Assembly (NCBI GenBank): GCA_947305035.1
Contig: CAMZCV010000001.1
Location: forward strand, 1 to 18,196
Length of the DNA stretch: 18,196 nt
Reading direction: 5' to 3'
Source of the DNA: an uncultured Coriobacteriales bacterium
GTDB lineage: Bacteria > Actinomycetota > Coriobacteriia > Coriobacteriales > Atopobiaceae
The position numbers were made by a program, and so were the translations under genes. Below the pieces are notes generated by a model that saw only the letters and a program-made list of their open reading frames with translations, did no database searches and was not told where the DNA came from. Positions 8,707 to 15,087 of this stretch are shown here, one piece after another (the first letter of the stretch is position 1; each line of letters opens with the position of its first letter).

Positions 8707-8936
8707 TTTTTTGCGTCGGCGCCCTCAGCCTCGGCGATTGCGGTCACAAGCTCGCCCATGACCTCCATGGAGCCGCCGAGCATGTCGGCAACCTCGTCTG
8801 CCTTGCCGCCGAGGATGACGTCGATGGCGTCGAAGGCGTCAGAGCCGCCGCGCGCGATTCGGCGCTGGACGGACCAGCCGTGGACCGCCTCTGCGCTGTA
8901 CTCGATTTCGTGATCGTGGAACTTGACGGACTTCAT
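8703..8936 (-). CDS. Tail assembly chaperone, short (gpG-like) form
   Basis: This 77-residue protein follows the major tail gene by 12 bases, with AGGGGGA before its ATG. A short beta start (MKSVKFHDHEIEYS) is followed by helices rich in Met, Ala and acidic residues, as in the G-type tail chaperones that bind tape measure and tube subunits and are absent from the virion. It ends GADAKN followed by TAG. The last codons form the slippery site for a -1 shift into the following frame, which gives a fusion of about 213 residues ending at 8296. Confidence 0.88.
   Translation of the reverse strand: MKSVKFHDHEIEYSAEAVHGWSVQRRIARGGSDAFDAIDVILGGKADEVADMLGGSMEVMGELVTAIAEAEGADAKN
8706..8712 (-). other. 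Programmed -1 ribosomal frameshift site, A AAA AAC
   Basis: In the frame of the short chaperone the codons read GCA AAA AAC TAG, which places a perfect X XXY YYZ heptamer right before the stop. After a -1 slip the next codon is CTA and the frame runs open to 8296. A small GC hairpin (CCGC, GCTG loop, GCGG at 8691-8702) begins three bases after the heptamer. It may help, though it is closer than usual. Confidence 0.93.
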
Positions 8937-8948
8937 TCGGTCCCCCTA

Positions 8949-9590
8949 TTAGTTGCCTGTGGTAGTGGTGGTCGTGGTGGTCGTGGTGCCGGTCTCTGTG
9001 CTCTCGTACCAGTCGTGGCAGCCGGAGCCAGACGAGTCGGTCTGGTAGGTCAGCGTGAGGTTGCGCTGTGCGGCAGTGGTGCTGTTGCCGGTGAACTCGC
9101 CGCGCGCGGTGACCTTGCAGATGGGGATGACCTTGCGCCAGCGACGGCCATTCTTGAGCACGAGGTCGAGGATGGCGATGCGCTCCTCGTCGCTGTTGGA
9201 CCAGTTGTGGTTGACGTCCAGCAGGCCGTTTGCGTCGGTGACGTTTGCGGAGCCGTAGTAGAGCCCCAGCGGCTCCTTGCGGGTCTCCATGAGCGTGATG
9301 CCCAGCGTCTCGGTGGTGGTGGACCCGTAGGTGTCCACGGTGTCACCGTTGATGTCGCTGAGCGTGTCGCTGGAGCGGTCCACGCCCTCGGTGAAGCCAT
9401 CGCCCGAGACGTAGCCCATGTTGGGGATGGCGTCGGGGATGGCGGTCGTGATCTTTGCGAGACCCGTCGCAGAGGTCAGGGTCTCAAGCGCGGCAATCGT
9501 GGTCGCGTTGCGGACGGCGCAGAAGAAGTAGCCGCCCTTGACGCCGCGAGTCGTGGAGACGTTCGCGGTGTTGTTGGTAGCCTGAGCCAT
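8949..9590 (-). CDS. Major tail (tube) protein with Thr10 C-terminal tail
   Basis: This 213-residue protein precedes the tail assembly chaperone pair, the fixed place of the tube subunit. It is beta-rich, starts with a flexible Asn/Thr-rich arm, and contains repeated strand segments (YFFCAVRNA, LGITLMETRKEP, RIAILDLVLKNGRRW, RNLTLTYQTD) as in siphovirus tube proteins. The ATG has AGGAGG 8 bases upstream. After the last strand the chain runs through a short acidic linker into exactly ten Thr and then Gly-Asn. This tail resembles the capsid protein's tail although the two proteins are otherwise unrelated. It should be displayed on the outside of the tube. Confidence 0.9.
   Translation of the reverse strand: MAQATNNTANVSTTRGVKGGYFFCAVRNATTIAALETLTSATGLAKITTAIPDAIPNMGYVSGDGFTEGVDRSSDTLSDINGDTVDTYGSTTTETLGITLMETRKEPLGLYYGSANVTDANGLLDVNHNWSNSDEERIAILDLVLKNGRRWRKVIPICKVTARGEFTGNSTTAAQRNLTLTYQTDSSGSGCHDWYESTETGTTTTTTTTTTGN
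8958..8987 (-). repeat. Ten-threonine codon repeat at the end of the major tail gene
   Basis: Ten consecutive Thr codons, mostly ACC and ACG with ACT and ACA near the end, precede Gly, Asn and TAA. The pattern, the count of ten and the following Gly-X-stop match the capsid gene repeat at 10984-11013. They share 23 identical bases. Confidence 0.97.
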
Positions 9591-9602
9591 GTTGTGGCCC
9601 TC

Positions 9603-9968
9603 CTATTCGATGTTGATGTAAAGGCGCATGGACGCGCGGTGGCGCCCACCTCGCGTGCTGAAGCTGTCGCGGCTTATCTCCACGACGCGCGCCTCGGAAA
9701 GAAGCGGATGGTCTGCTGCGGCGTCCTGCAGCACCTCGACGCACGAGCGCGCGAGCGCAGCAGCCGTCGCGTCCGTCTCCGCGCAGCACAGCAGCTCGAC
9801 GGTGGAAACCTGCAGAAAGGCGTCTGACTCGTCTGCGGTGTGCGACACGATGACGCGGCGCCCCTCACCCATCGCGGAGAGGGAGCCGTCCGAGAACTCC
9901 GTCGTGACCTCGACCGTGGGCAGGGACTCGGAGAGGATTGCCACGGCGAGCGCGGTCTCGTCCACCAT
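9603..9968 (-). CDS. Probable tail terminator protein
   Basis: This 121-residue protein lies just before the major tail gene, the standard place for the tail terminator that stops tube growth and joins tail to head. The alternating pattern fits an alpha/beta terminator-like fold. An N-terminal helix leads to a strand (PTVEVTTEF), a long strand segment (VSTVELLCCAE), a long helix (AALARSCVEVLQ), and a final strand ending SMRLYINIE. The ATG overlaps the previous stop (TGATG) with AGGGGG upstream. The family is not recognisable by motif, so the call is positional. Confidence 0.65.
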   Translation of the reverse strand: MVDETALAVAILSESLPTVEVTTEFSDGSLSAMGEGRRVIVSHTADESDAFLQVSTVELLCCAETDATAAALARSCVEVLQDAAADHPLLSEARVVEISRDSFSTRGGRHRASMRLYINIE

Positions 9969-10216
9969 CAGAACCCCCTAGCCCTCTGAAGCGGCCCGCC
10001 GTGCGCAGTGCCGCCGTCCTGCTTTGCAATCGCGTGGCAGCGCGTGCGGCCTTCGCGCACGTCGGCGCTGAACGTGGCGCCAAGAGACGTGTTCATTGAC
10101 GCGGCCTTGGTCGCAATCTGCTGTGCCTGCGAGAGGCACGTGCGCTTCACGCCGTCGCTGTTGCGCAGGGCGATGAAGCCTGCCGTGTCTGGCACGAAGC
10201 GAAAGTCACTGGCCAA
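9968..10216 (-). CDS. Small head-tail joining protein, possibly HK97 gp10-like
   Basis: This 82-residue protein is the second gene after the connector, where phages of this type encode a gp10-like joining protein. It has a short N-terminal strand region, a helix (LSQAQQIATKAASMN) and a strand (FSADVREGRTRCHAIAK). That strand-helix-strand order is common in this family, although it is shorter than usual. The start is TTG. A TGA lies in frame nine bases upstream and no ATG or GTG is available before residue 20. It overlaps the previous gene by eleven bases and the next by three. The function is inferred mainly from position. Confidence 0.6.
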   Translation of the reverse strand: MASDFRFVPDTAGFIALRNSDGVKRTCLSQAQQIATKAASMNTSLGATFSADVREGRTRCHAIAKQDGGTAHGGPLQRARGF

Positions 10217-10562
10217 TGCGCCTCACCGCCCTAATCCATGCGTTGTGAGGTCCCGGCACGCCCGTCGGGTCGTAGATGTGGCCCTCGGTCACGAGGTAGT
10301 CGTGGCCGCGCACGGTCACCTTGCAGCCCACAAACGGGCCGTCGCAGCCCTTTGGCAGGTAGAGCGGCACCGTCTCGACGATGCCGTCAGGGTGCCGCTC
10401 GCTTGCCTCCTGCTCCCACGCGAGGTCGCCAACGACAACGCCCCCGACCAGCTCTGAGTGGTCGAGGGCGTAGGTCACGGGCCTCTTGTTGCCGTAGGCG
10501 TCCCTCTCGCCGGGGACGATGGGATGCCAGATGCGCACTGACTCGGTGGGAGCGCTAATCAT
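10206..10562 (-). CDS. Head-tail joining (stopper-like) protein
   Basis: This is a beta-rich protein of about 118 residues with a small-barrel composition, for example GPFVGCKVTVRGHDYLVTEGHIYDPTG near residues 75-101, ending in AWIRAVRR. Its size, fold pattern and place directly after the connector fit the stopper proteins that seal the head after packaging. I do not recognise a specific family with certainty. The ATG start follows AGGTGA by 5 bases and overlaps the previous stop. The frame is open upstream only inside the neighbour. Confidence 0.7.
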   Translation of the reverse strand: MISAPTESVRIWHPIVPGERDAYGNKRPVTYALDHSELVGGVVVGDLAWEQEASERHPDGIVETVPLYLPKGCDGPFVGCKVTVRGHDYLVTEGHIYDPTGVPGPHNAWIRAVRRIGQ

Positions 10563-10941
10563 CGCCCTCACCTGCCAGCGCGCCGAACCCGATGCGCGCG
10601 CAGATGCCAAGCATCCTGCGCTCGGAGTCGAGCAGCTTTGGCGTCCCGTAGCCGCCCGTGAAGGTGAACTGCCTGTTGTACGGCCCCGTCGTGAGCGACA
10701 TCTGTGTGATGCCCACCGGAATGTCCGTGCCGCCGCTCGGCATGATGCGGTTGGCCATGGAGCGGCACACGCGCATGAGGCGGTCGGCGAACGACTCGGA
10801 CGGGCTGGTGTAGTCGATGCCGCGACGGTCCAGCTCAGCGTCGATGACGGCAGAGCAGTCGTCCAGACACTCCTGCAGCATCACGAGGTCTTCCACGTCG
10901 CCATAGCGCGCCTGATAGTCGGTAACGGTGGCATAGGACAC
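10555..10941 (-). CDS. Head-tail connector, Gp19/Gp15/Gp42-like adaptor
   Basis: This protein of about 128 residues follows the major capsid gene. It starts with a helical region (YATVTDYQARYG, then helices with DLVMLQECLDDCSAVIDAEL). The conserved PVGITQMSLTTGPYNRQFT segment near residues 75-93 is typical of the Gp19/Gp15/Gp42 family of head completion adaptors that bind under the portal. The start chosen is the GTG at 10941, 8 bases after AGGAGG. The GTG at 10950 falls inside that ribosome site and is unlikely. The end overlaps the next gene by eight bases. Confidence 0.82.
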   Translation of the reverse strand: MSYATVTDYQARYGDVEDLVMLQECLDDCSAVIDAELDRRGIDYTSPSESFADRLMRVCRSMANRIMPSGGTDIPVGITQMSLTTGPYNRQFTFTGGYGTPKLLDSERRMLGICARIGFGALAGEGDD

Positions 10942-10974
10942 GCCGACCACCTCCTATCTGGTTGCCTTGCGCTC

Positions 10975-11925
10975 CTACGCGCCAGTCGTGGTGGTCGTGG
11001 TGGTCGTGGTGGTGGCGGAGGGAGTGCTGCCGGTCAGCAGGACGATCTGCGTCTTGTCCATGACGGCGAACGCGACCTCGATCTCGAAGCGGACGGCGAA
11101 CATGTTCATCTGCCACAGGTTCAGCGTGTGGTCGCTGCCGTCGTTGTAGGTGAGGGTCGCCTGGTCGGAGACGGCCATCTGGATGCCCTCGACGCTGCCC
11201 CAGCGCACGCCGGAGAAGTCACCGGCGACGCCCACGACTGCGGGAGTGGAGCCAGCGGTGCCAGCGACGTAGACGCCCTTGGCAACGGCAACGTTGGAGC
11301 CGAGGATGTTGCCGACGGTGTTGGAGCCGACGCCAGCGGTGAACAGCGGGTGACCAGTCTGGTCGGTGGCACCGAGCACGATGCTCTTGCCCTGCGGGGC
11401 GAGCGCGATGCCGTTGAGGATGCCGTCGGCCTCGGCGATTGCGGCGTCGATGTCAACGAAGCGCTGGTAGACGGTCTTGCCATCTCCAGCGACGATGCTC
11501 TTGGTCTCAACGCCGGTGCCCAGCACGTCGAAGCCGGAGCCGGGGGCGGTGGAGGACATGATGGTCTGGTCGAACTTCTTGGAGAGGGCGGCGGGGAGAC
11601 GGCGGATGCACTCGGCGTACAGAGCGGCCTTGTCGCGCTTGAACTCCATGGAGAACGGCTCGATGATGGCGAGCTTGTACGGGGTGATGGTCTTGTTGCC
11701 GAAGGTGTGCTTGCCGACGGGCTTGGCGTTGGTCTCGTCAACCCAGTTGGCGGTCGGCTCGCCAGTGATGGTCTGGACCTTCACGCCGGAGCCAGGGATG
11801 CTGATGCGGTTGGCGAGCTGCATGAAGGCAGAGCTCTCGATGGCCTTTGCCCAGATCTCGCCCGAGACCTCGGGGTCGAGGATGACGTTGGAAGTGTGGC
11901 GGGAGATGTCCTGATAGGTGGGCAT
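10975..11925 (-). CDS. Major capsid protein, HK97-fold, with Thr10 C-terminal tail
   Basis: This 316-residue protein sits between scaffold and head-tail joining genes and has the pattern of HK97-fold coat proteins. The N-terminal arm (MPTYQDISRHT) leads to EVSGEIWAKAIESSAFMQLANRI-type helices. An E-loop-like TPYKLAIIEPFSMEF region and a late RWGSVEGIQM strand follow. The C-terminal MFAVRFEIEVAFAVMD matches the closing strand of the family. The ATG start has AAGGGA 6 bases upstream. There is no N-terminal delta/scaffold domain, consistent with a separate scaffold gene. Beyond the fold, the chain ends with a Ser/Thr/Pro linker, exactly ten Thr, then Gly-Ala. That tail is not part of the HK97 fold and would be solvent exposed. 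Confidence 0.93.
   Translation of the reverse strand: MPTYQDISRHTSNVILDPEVSGEIWAKAIESSAFMQLANRISIPGSGVKVQTITGEPTANWVDETNAKPVGKHTFGNKTITPYKLAIIEPFSMEFKRDKAALYAECIRRLPAALSKKFDQTIMSSTAPGSGFDVLGTGVETKSIVAGDGKTVYQRFVDIDAAIAEADGILNGIALAPQGKSIVLGATDQTGHPLFTAGVGSNTVGNILGSNVAVAKGVYVAGTAGSTPAVVGVAGDFSGVRWGSVEGIQMAVSDQATLTYNDGSDHTLNLWQMNMFAVRFEIEVAFAVMDKTQIVLLTGSTPSATTTTTTTTTTGA
10984..11013 (-). repeat. Ten-threonine codon repeat at the end of the capsid gene
   Basis: Ten consecutive Thr codons run as ACC ACC ACG three times and then ACT, followed by Gly, Ala and TAG. The trinucleotide pattern can expand or contract in frame. It shares a 23-base identical stretch with the repeat at 8958-8987 in the major tail gene. 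Confidence 0.97.
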
Positions 11926-11937
11926 TGCTGTCCCTTT

Positions 11938-12402
11938 CTACTGGCCCAGCACGGCGTCGATGAGTTCGCCGAATCGCTGGGAGTTGGTGATCTTTGGCGG
12001 CACGTTCGCGCCGCCGTCATCGGTGCGGGTCGGGTGGACCGGCATGAGCTTCAGCAGGCGCTTTGCCTGCTCGACCAGCTCGTCCGCGTCTGCGCCGTTG
12101 AGCATCTGCGCGACCTCCAGCGGGATGCCCGCCTTCTGCGCGGCTGCGCTCACGTCGGCGCTGCGCTGGGCGTCGGCCTTGAGCTGCGCAAGCTCTGCCT
12201 CTGCCTTGGCGGCGCGCTCTGCGGCCTCGCTGGCCTCCTTGCCGTCCACGTAGCCCTCGTACTTGCGCCGTTCCTTCTGTCGGGCGTCACCGACCAAGCG
12301 GTTGACCTCCTCCTGCGTGAACGTGCGCTCGCCAGACTGCGCAGCTGCGGCAGTCTGGTCGTTGGTGGTGCCCTCAGTTGCCTGAGTGTTGGTGTCGGCC
12401 AC
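11938..12402 (-). CDS. Capsid scaffolding protein
   Basis: This 154-residue protein has the make-up of phage scaffolds. It has a disordered Thr/Gln/Ala-rich N-terminus and a FTQEEVNRLV segment near residue 28 as in DUF4355-like scaffolds. A long charged coiled coil follows (about 35-85, rich in Lys, Glu and Ala). A C-terminal segment contains hydrophobic residues (FGELIDAVLG) that probably docks on the coat. It directly precedes the major capsid gene, 12 bases apart. The start chosen is GTG at 12402 with AGGAGG 5 bases upstream. The frame stays open to 12504 but that part crosses the terminator. Scaffolds direct coat assembly and leave or are degraded on maturation. Confidence 0.85.
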   Translation of the reverse strand: MADTNTQATEGTTNDQTAAAAQSGERTFTQEEVNRLVGDARQKERRKYEGYVDGKEASEAAERAAKAEAELAQLKADAQRSADVSAAAQKAGIPLEVAQMLNGADADELVEQAKRLLKLMPVHPTRTDDGGANVPPKITNSQRFGELIDAVLGQ

Positions 12403-12436
12403 GTCGGCCTCCTTTCCCTGCCCTAGCAGGTGTCGG

Positions 12437-12460
12437 TGCGGCGATTGACCGCCCGCCGCA
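12437..12460 (-). repeat. Inverted repeat in scaffold gene leader
   Basis: A perfect 7-base inverted repeat (TGCGGCG and CGCCGCA) is separated by 10 bases. It lies between the terminator and the scaffold ribosome site, in the only sizeable intergenic gap (12403-12519). On the mRNA it would form a GC-rich hairpin about 24 bases upstream of the AGGAGG. I see no convincing -10/-35 promoter in this gap. The repeat could be an operator, or an RNA hairpin that stabilises or processes the capsid transcript. Confidence 0.5.
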
Positions 12461-12473
12461 TTGCGTGGGTATG

Positions 12474-12494
12474 AAAAAAGCCCCTTTCGGGGCT
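12474..12494 (-). terminator. Rho-independent terminator before the scaffold gene
   Basis: Read on the minus strand, AGCCCC, a GAAA tetraloop and GGGGCT form a perfect six-pair stem followed at once by a run of T. This is a canonical intrinsic terminator. It lies 26 bases after the metallopeptidase gene and about 72 bases before the scaffold start. That is inside what otherwise looks like one late operon, so it probably attenuates transcription or marks a break between two transcripts. Confidence 0.85.
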
Positions 12495-12519
12495 GATTTC
12501 GCATTGATTGCTGTGGCCG

Positions 12520-12924
12520 TTAGCTGGCTATCCAGTCGACGCCCCAGCGGTCCACGCACTTCCGGAAGTCCTCCATGTCGTGCGGGACGATTGAGTAGAC
12601 CTCGTTGCCGTCCTTGTCCTCGCCGACGCCGACGTGCAGGAGCTCGTGGAACAGCAGGCGTCTCAGATGCTCGTCGTCCATGCCCTCGCAGTTTGGCTCG
12701 TAGACCACAATCAGGAAGTCGGCGGGGATGGCCCACTTGTTCTTGTCCGCAACGCGCTCGCACTCGCCGAAGACCGTACGGCCCTTTGAGCGCTTCGCGT
12801 TGTCGCTGCCGAGGCAGCAGATGGTGGCGTCGCTGTCGCGGATGTGCGCGAGCGAAGGCTCGGTGTCGACGAGCTGCTGCGCCAGCTCGGCGTAGTGCTC
12901 GCTGATATAGCGTGTCTCAGCCAT
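12520..12924 (-). CDS. Putative phage zinc metallopeptidase (HELLH)
   Basis: This 134-residue protein contains a zincin motif, LLFHELLHVG (HELLH at residues 93-97), followed by a GxxEDKDG turn and a later PHDMEDF segment whose His115 could be the third zinc ligand. The layout resembles the putative phage metallopeptidase family: about 90 N-terminal residues with a GECERV strand and an FLIVVYEP strand before the zinc helix. The ATG start has GGAGG 5 bases upstream and overlaps the preceding glycosyltransferase stop. The open frame continues upstream, but only inside that gene. It sits between the minor head region and scaffold, where many phages encode a head maturation protease. A terminator follows. 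The substrate is unknown. Confidence 0.78.
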   Translation of the reverse strand: MAETRYISEHYAELAQQLVDTEPSLAHIRDSDATICCLGSDNAKRSKGRTVFGECERVADKNKWAIPADFLIVVYEPNCEGMDDEHLRRLLFHELLHVGVGEDKDGNEVYSIVPHDMEDFRKCVDRWGVDWIAS

Positions 12925-13657
12925 TCCTGCCTCCATTGCATCGCTCTTCGTGCAGGCGCATGACCTCATCCCATGGCGTCTCGCGCCACTTGACCACGCG
13001 CGGGTCATCTGCCCAGCCATCGTGCGGCACTCCTGCGAAGTGGACAATCTTCGCGCCGGGAGCGTTCTTGTCCGTCCACCAGTTGCTGTTGTACTCGGAC
13101 GGCATGTCGTGGATGCGGCCCTGACAGAGGTAGTTGCTCACGTCCTGCTCGACCCACGTGTAGCGCCTGCGGTTGAGCACGTCGATGATTTCGTTTGCCT
13201 TGCCGTCGCGCAGCTTCTTGAGGTTGTAGAGCGTCACGCCCGCGTTGCAGTAAAGCAGGCCGTTCTCGCTCTTGTGCCACTCGTGGGACGCGCTGTAGTA
13301 GCAGTCATCGATGGGCATGTCCCACACGCCGCTCACGTCATCGACGCACACGGTGTCGGCGTCCAGCGAGAGGACCTTGTTGACGCGCGGCAGAACGTGG
13401 CAGAGCGCCAGACGCATCATGGCCATGTAGGTGAAGCCGCTCGACATGTTCGGCCCGTCAGGCGCGAAGAACGTCTGGCCACTCGCGTCGTGGAGCTGGA
13501 TGATGGACGGCAGCTCGGTCGGGAACTCCGCGTCCTCGATGACGAAGTGGACCACGTCCACGTCGCTCATGGCGACGAGTGACTTGGCCGCTGTCTCCAT
13601 GTCGCCGTAGATGTTGCGCGTGCCGCAGAAGGCGGCGTGCTTCTTCGCCCTAGCCAC
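12917..13657 (-). CDS. Glycosyltransferase family 8-like protein
   Basis: This 246-residue protein matches the retaining GT8 pattern (glycogenin and LPS galactosyl/glucosyltransferases). It has a DxD metal site in LSLDADTVCV (DAD at 99-101), YCNAGVTLYNL near 136-145, EQD at 170-172, YNSNWW near 189 and a C-terminal IVHFAG near 204-209. These are the usual nucleotide-sugar, Mn2+ and acceptor elements, so the active site looks intact. The start is GTG, 6 bases after a GGGAGG site, inside the end of the preceding glycosyltransferase. There is no signal peptide or membrane segment. The gene lies within the head module, coupled on both sides, so it should be expressed with capsid genes. Modification of capsid and tail proteins is inferred, not shown. 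Confidence 0.88.
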   Translation of the reverse strand: MARAKKHAAFCGTRNIYGDMETAAKSLVAMSDVDVVHFVIEDAEFPTELPSIIQLHDASGQTFFAPDGPNMSSGFTYMAMMRLALCHVLPRVNKVLSLDADTVCVDDVSGVWDMPIDDCYYSASHEWHKSENGLLYCNAGVTLYNLKKLRDGKANEIIDVLNRRRYTWVEQDVSNYLCQGRIHDMPSEYNSNWWTDKNAPGAKIVHFAGVPHDGWADDPRVVKWRETPWDEVMRLHEERCNGGRNG

Positions 13658-14297
13658 GCAGCACCTCCCTGAACTCGTGCCCGCACGACACGCGCGGGTC
13701 TGCCACGATCGTGAAACCCGCGTTGGTCACGAGGTTGCAGAAGTTGATGTCCTCGCCGCCAGACTGGAATGCGTCGTGGCACGAGTAGGCGTCCTCCTTG
13801 TCGAGGGCCGTGCGGGAGAGGTCCGTCCACTCGAACCACGGGAACGGCAGGAATCGGAACAGGTCGGCGCTGATGAGCGCGCAGCCCATGCCGCCGCCCT
13901 TCACGCGGACCTCTGTCGTGCCGGCGTCCCGCATCTCACGCAGCTCTGCCGCGTCGTACATGTCCCAGCCATCGCCGAGACGGTAGAGGCATGTCAGTCG
14001 CTTCTCGCCGCGCGCATAGCGGTTGAGGTAGTAGCCGAGCACAACAGGCGCGTCATGCTCAAGCAGGTTCGCCAGCGCGTCGCTCGGCAGGTCTATGTCG
14101 TTGTCCACCATGAGCACTCGGTCGTAGCGGGCGTTAAGCGCGTCTGCCGCGATGCGGTTGCGGGCCATCGCGCAGCCGTAGCCCTGGCGCGGCTTGTAGT
14201 CCACCTCGTGGCCGCAGCGGTCGAGCCGCCACAGGCTCTGAGAGGTTGCCTGCGAGATTCGGCCGTCGTAGGTCGGGACTTCGATAAGTATGCGCAC
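13650..14297 (-). CDS. Glycosyltransferase, GT-A fold (GT2-like)
   Basis: This 215-residue protein has GT-A fold landmarks. They are an N-terminal strand (RILIEVPTYDG) and an ARNRIA segment near residue 45. A metal-binding DxD (VDNDID, DND at 65-67), a GGGMGCALI acceptor-side strand near 134 and GGEDINFC near 180 follow. The last two resemble the ED motif of family 2-like enzymes that transfer a sugar from a nucleotide-sugar. The GTG start has a GGGAGG site four bases upstream and follows the minor head stop by one base. No membrane segment is visible, so it should act in the cytoplasm. It overlaps the next glycosyltransferase by eight bases, so the two are probably made together. Donor and acceptor cannot be read from sequence. 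Virion proteins are the likeliest acceptor given the context. Confidence 0.85.
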   Translation of the reverse strand: MRILIEVPTYDGRISQATSQSLWRLDRCGHEVDYKPRQGYGCAMARNRIAADALNARYDRVLMVDNDIDLPSDALANLLEHDAPVVLGYYLNRYARGEKRLTCLYRLGDGWDMYDAAELREMRDAGTTEVRVKGGGMGCALISADLFRFLPFPWFEWTDLSRTALDKEDAYSCHDAFQSGGEDINFCNLVTNAGFTIVADPRVSCGHEFREVLRG

Positions 14298-14298
14298 G

Positions 14299-15087
14299 CT
14301 ACCTCCCTGCTGACTTGCGTCTGACGGCGATGCTCTTCTTCCTGTCGCGCACGTTCTGCTCGTGCTGCGAGTGGTCCATGTCCAGCCATGCCTGATATCC
14401 GGCGTCGTAGTCGCGCGGGTTGTAGCCCTCGACGCTTCCCGGTCCCCAGCTCGGTACGACCATGCACTGACAGCCGTTGTGGTAGTGGTTCGGGTCCACG
14501 CCGCCAGCGGTCAGCTTCGAGAGGTACGCAAATCCGCGGCTTGCTAGCATCTGGCAGAACGGGCATCCGTTCGGGTAGCTCTTGGAGCCGCGCGGAATCC
14601 TTGCGAACAGGACCTCGCGCGGGTCGCGCCTGCCGTTCTCGAACACGGTGTTGCCAGCGGCCTCGCGGATGCCGCGACCGAAGTAATCGACCAGCATGGA
14701 CTCGACGCGGCCATACGCCTCGGCAAGAAGCTGGTCCTCTGCCGTCGCGGCGCCGTCCAGCTCTGCGAGCGGCGACACGGACGCCCTCACGACCTGCTCG
14801 ACGTCCACAGGCTCGTAGCCGTCCATGAGCACCGTGTCGATGCCCTCGCCGACCATCCGCCTGCGCATTCCGTCGTAGAACTCTGCGGCGAGCTGTGCGG
14901 CGCTTGACCTCGACTGGTAGCACACGGGCTGCATGACCTCGATGAGCTGGTTGCGCACGTCGGCAACGGGAGCTGAGTAGTCCACCCTTGCGAGCGCTTC
15001 CTTGAGCACGGAGCGCATGTGATCGTCGATGTTCTGCAGCGAGTCGGCGTAGCCGTCAATCCACGCGCGCGGGACGGTGCTACTCAT
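14299..15087 (-). CDS. Minor head protein, VG15/MuF-like
   Basis: This 262-residue protein follows the portal gene and overlaps its stop (start ATGAGTAG). The C-terminal part carries a cysteine/histidine cluster, CPFC at residues about 175-178 and H-x-H-x-x-C-x-C at about 201-208. That is characteristic of VG15/MuF-type minor capsid proteins of actinobacterial phages and probably binds zinc. The N-terminal half is helical, as expected for a portal-associated internal head protein. The last 20 residues are strongly basic (RDRKK and RRK), suggesting contact with DNA or the scaffold. Family members sit inside the prohead near the portal and may be ejected with DNA. The exact role here is inferred. 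Confidence 0.85.
   Translation of the reverse strand: MSSTVPRAWIDGYADSLQNIDDHMRSVLKEALARVDYSAPVADVRNQLIEVMQPVCYQSRSSAAQLAAEFYDGMRRRMVGEGIDTVLMDGYEPVDVEQVVRASVSPLAELDGAATAEDQLLAEAYGRVESMLVDYFGRGIREAAGNTVFENGRRDPREVLFARIPRGSKSYPNGCPFCQMLASRGFAYLSKLTAGGVDPNHYHNGCQCMVVPSWGPGSVEGYNPRDYDAGYQAWLDMDHSQHEQNVRDRKKSIAVRRKSAGR

Noticed and set aside
8880..9827. 315-codon plus-strand open frame
   Set aside because: It is antisense to the major tail and terminator genes. Its repetitive Val/Ala/Arg/Gly composition is typical of a shadow frame.
10519..12426. Long 635-codon open frame on the plus strand
   Set aside because: It lies opposite the scaffold, capsid and connector genes, has no family-like pattern, and is a by-product of G+C-rich codon bias on the other strand.
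12445..12475. Plus-strand TTGACC and TATGAA as a promoter
   Set aside because: The spacing is about 19 bases, no gene follows on that strand, and the match overlaps the inverted repeat and terminator.
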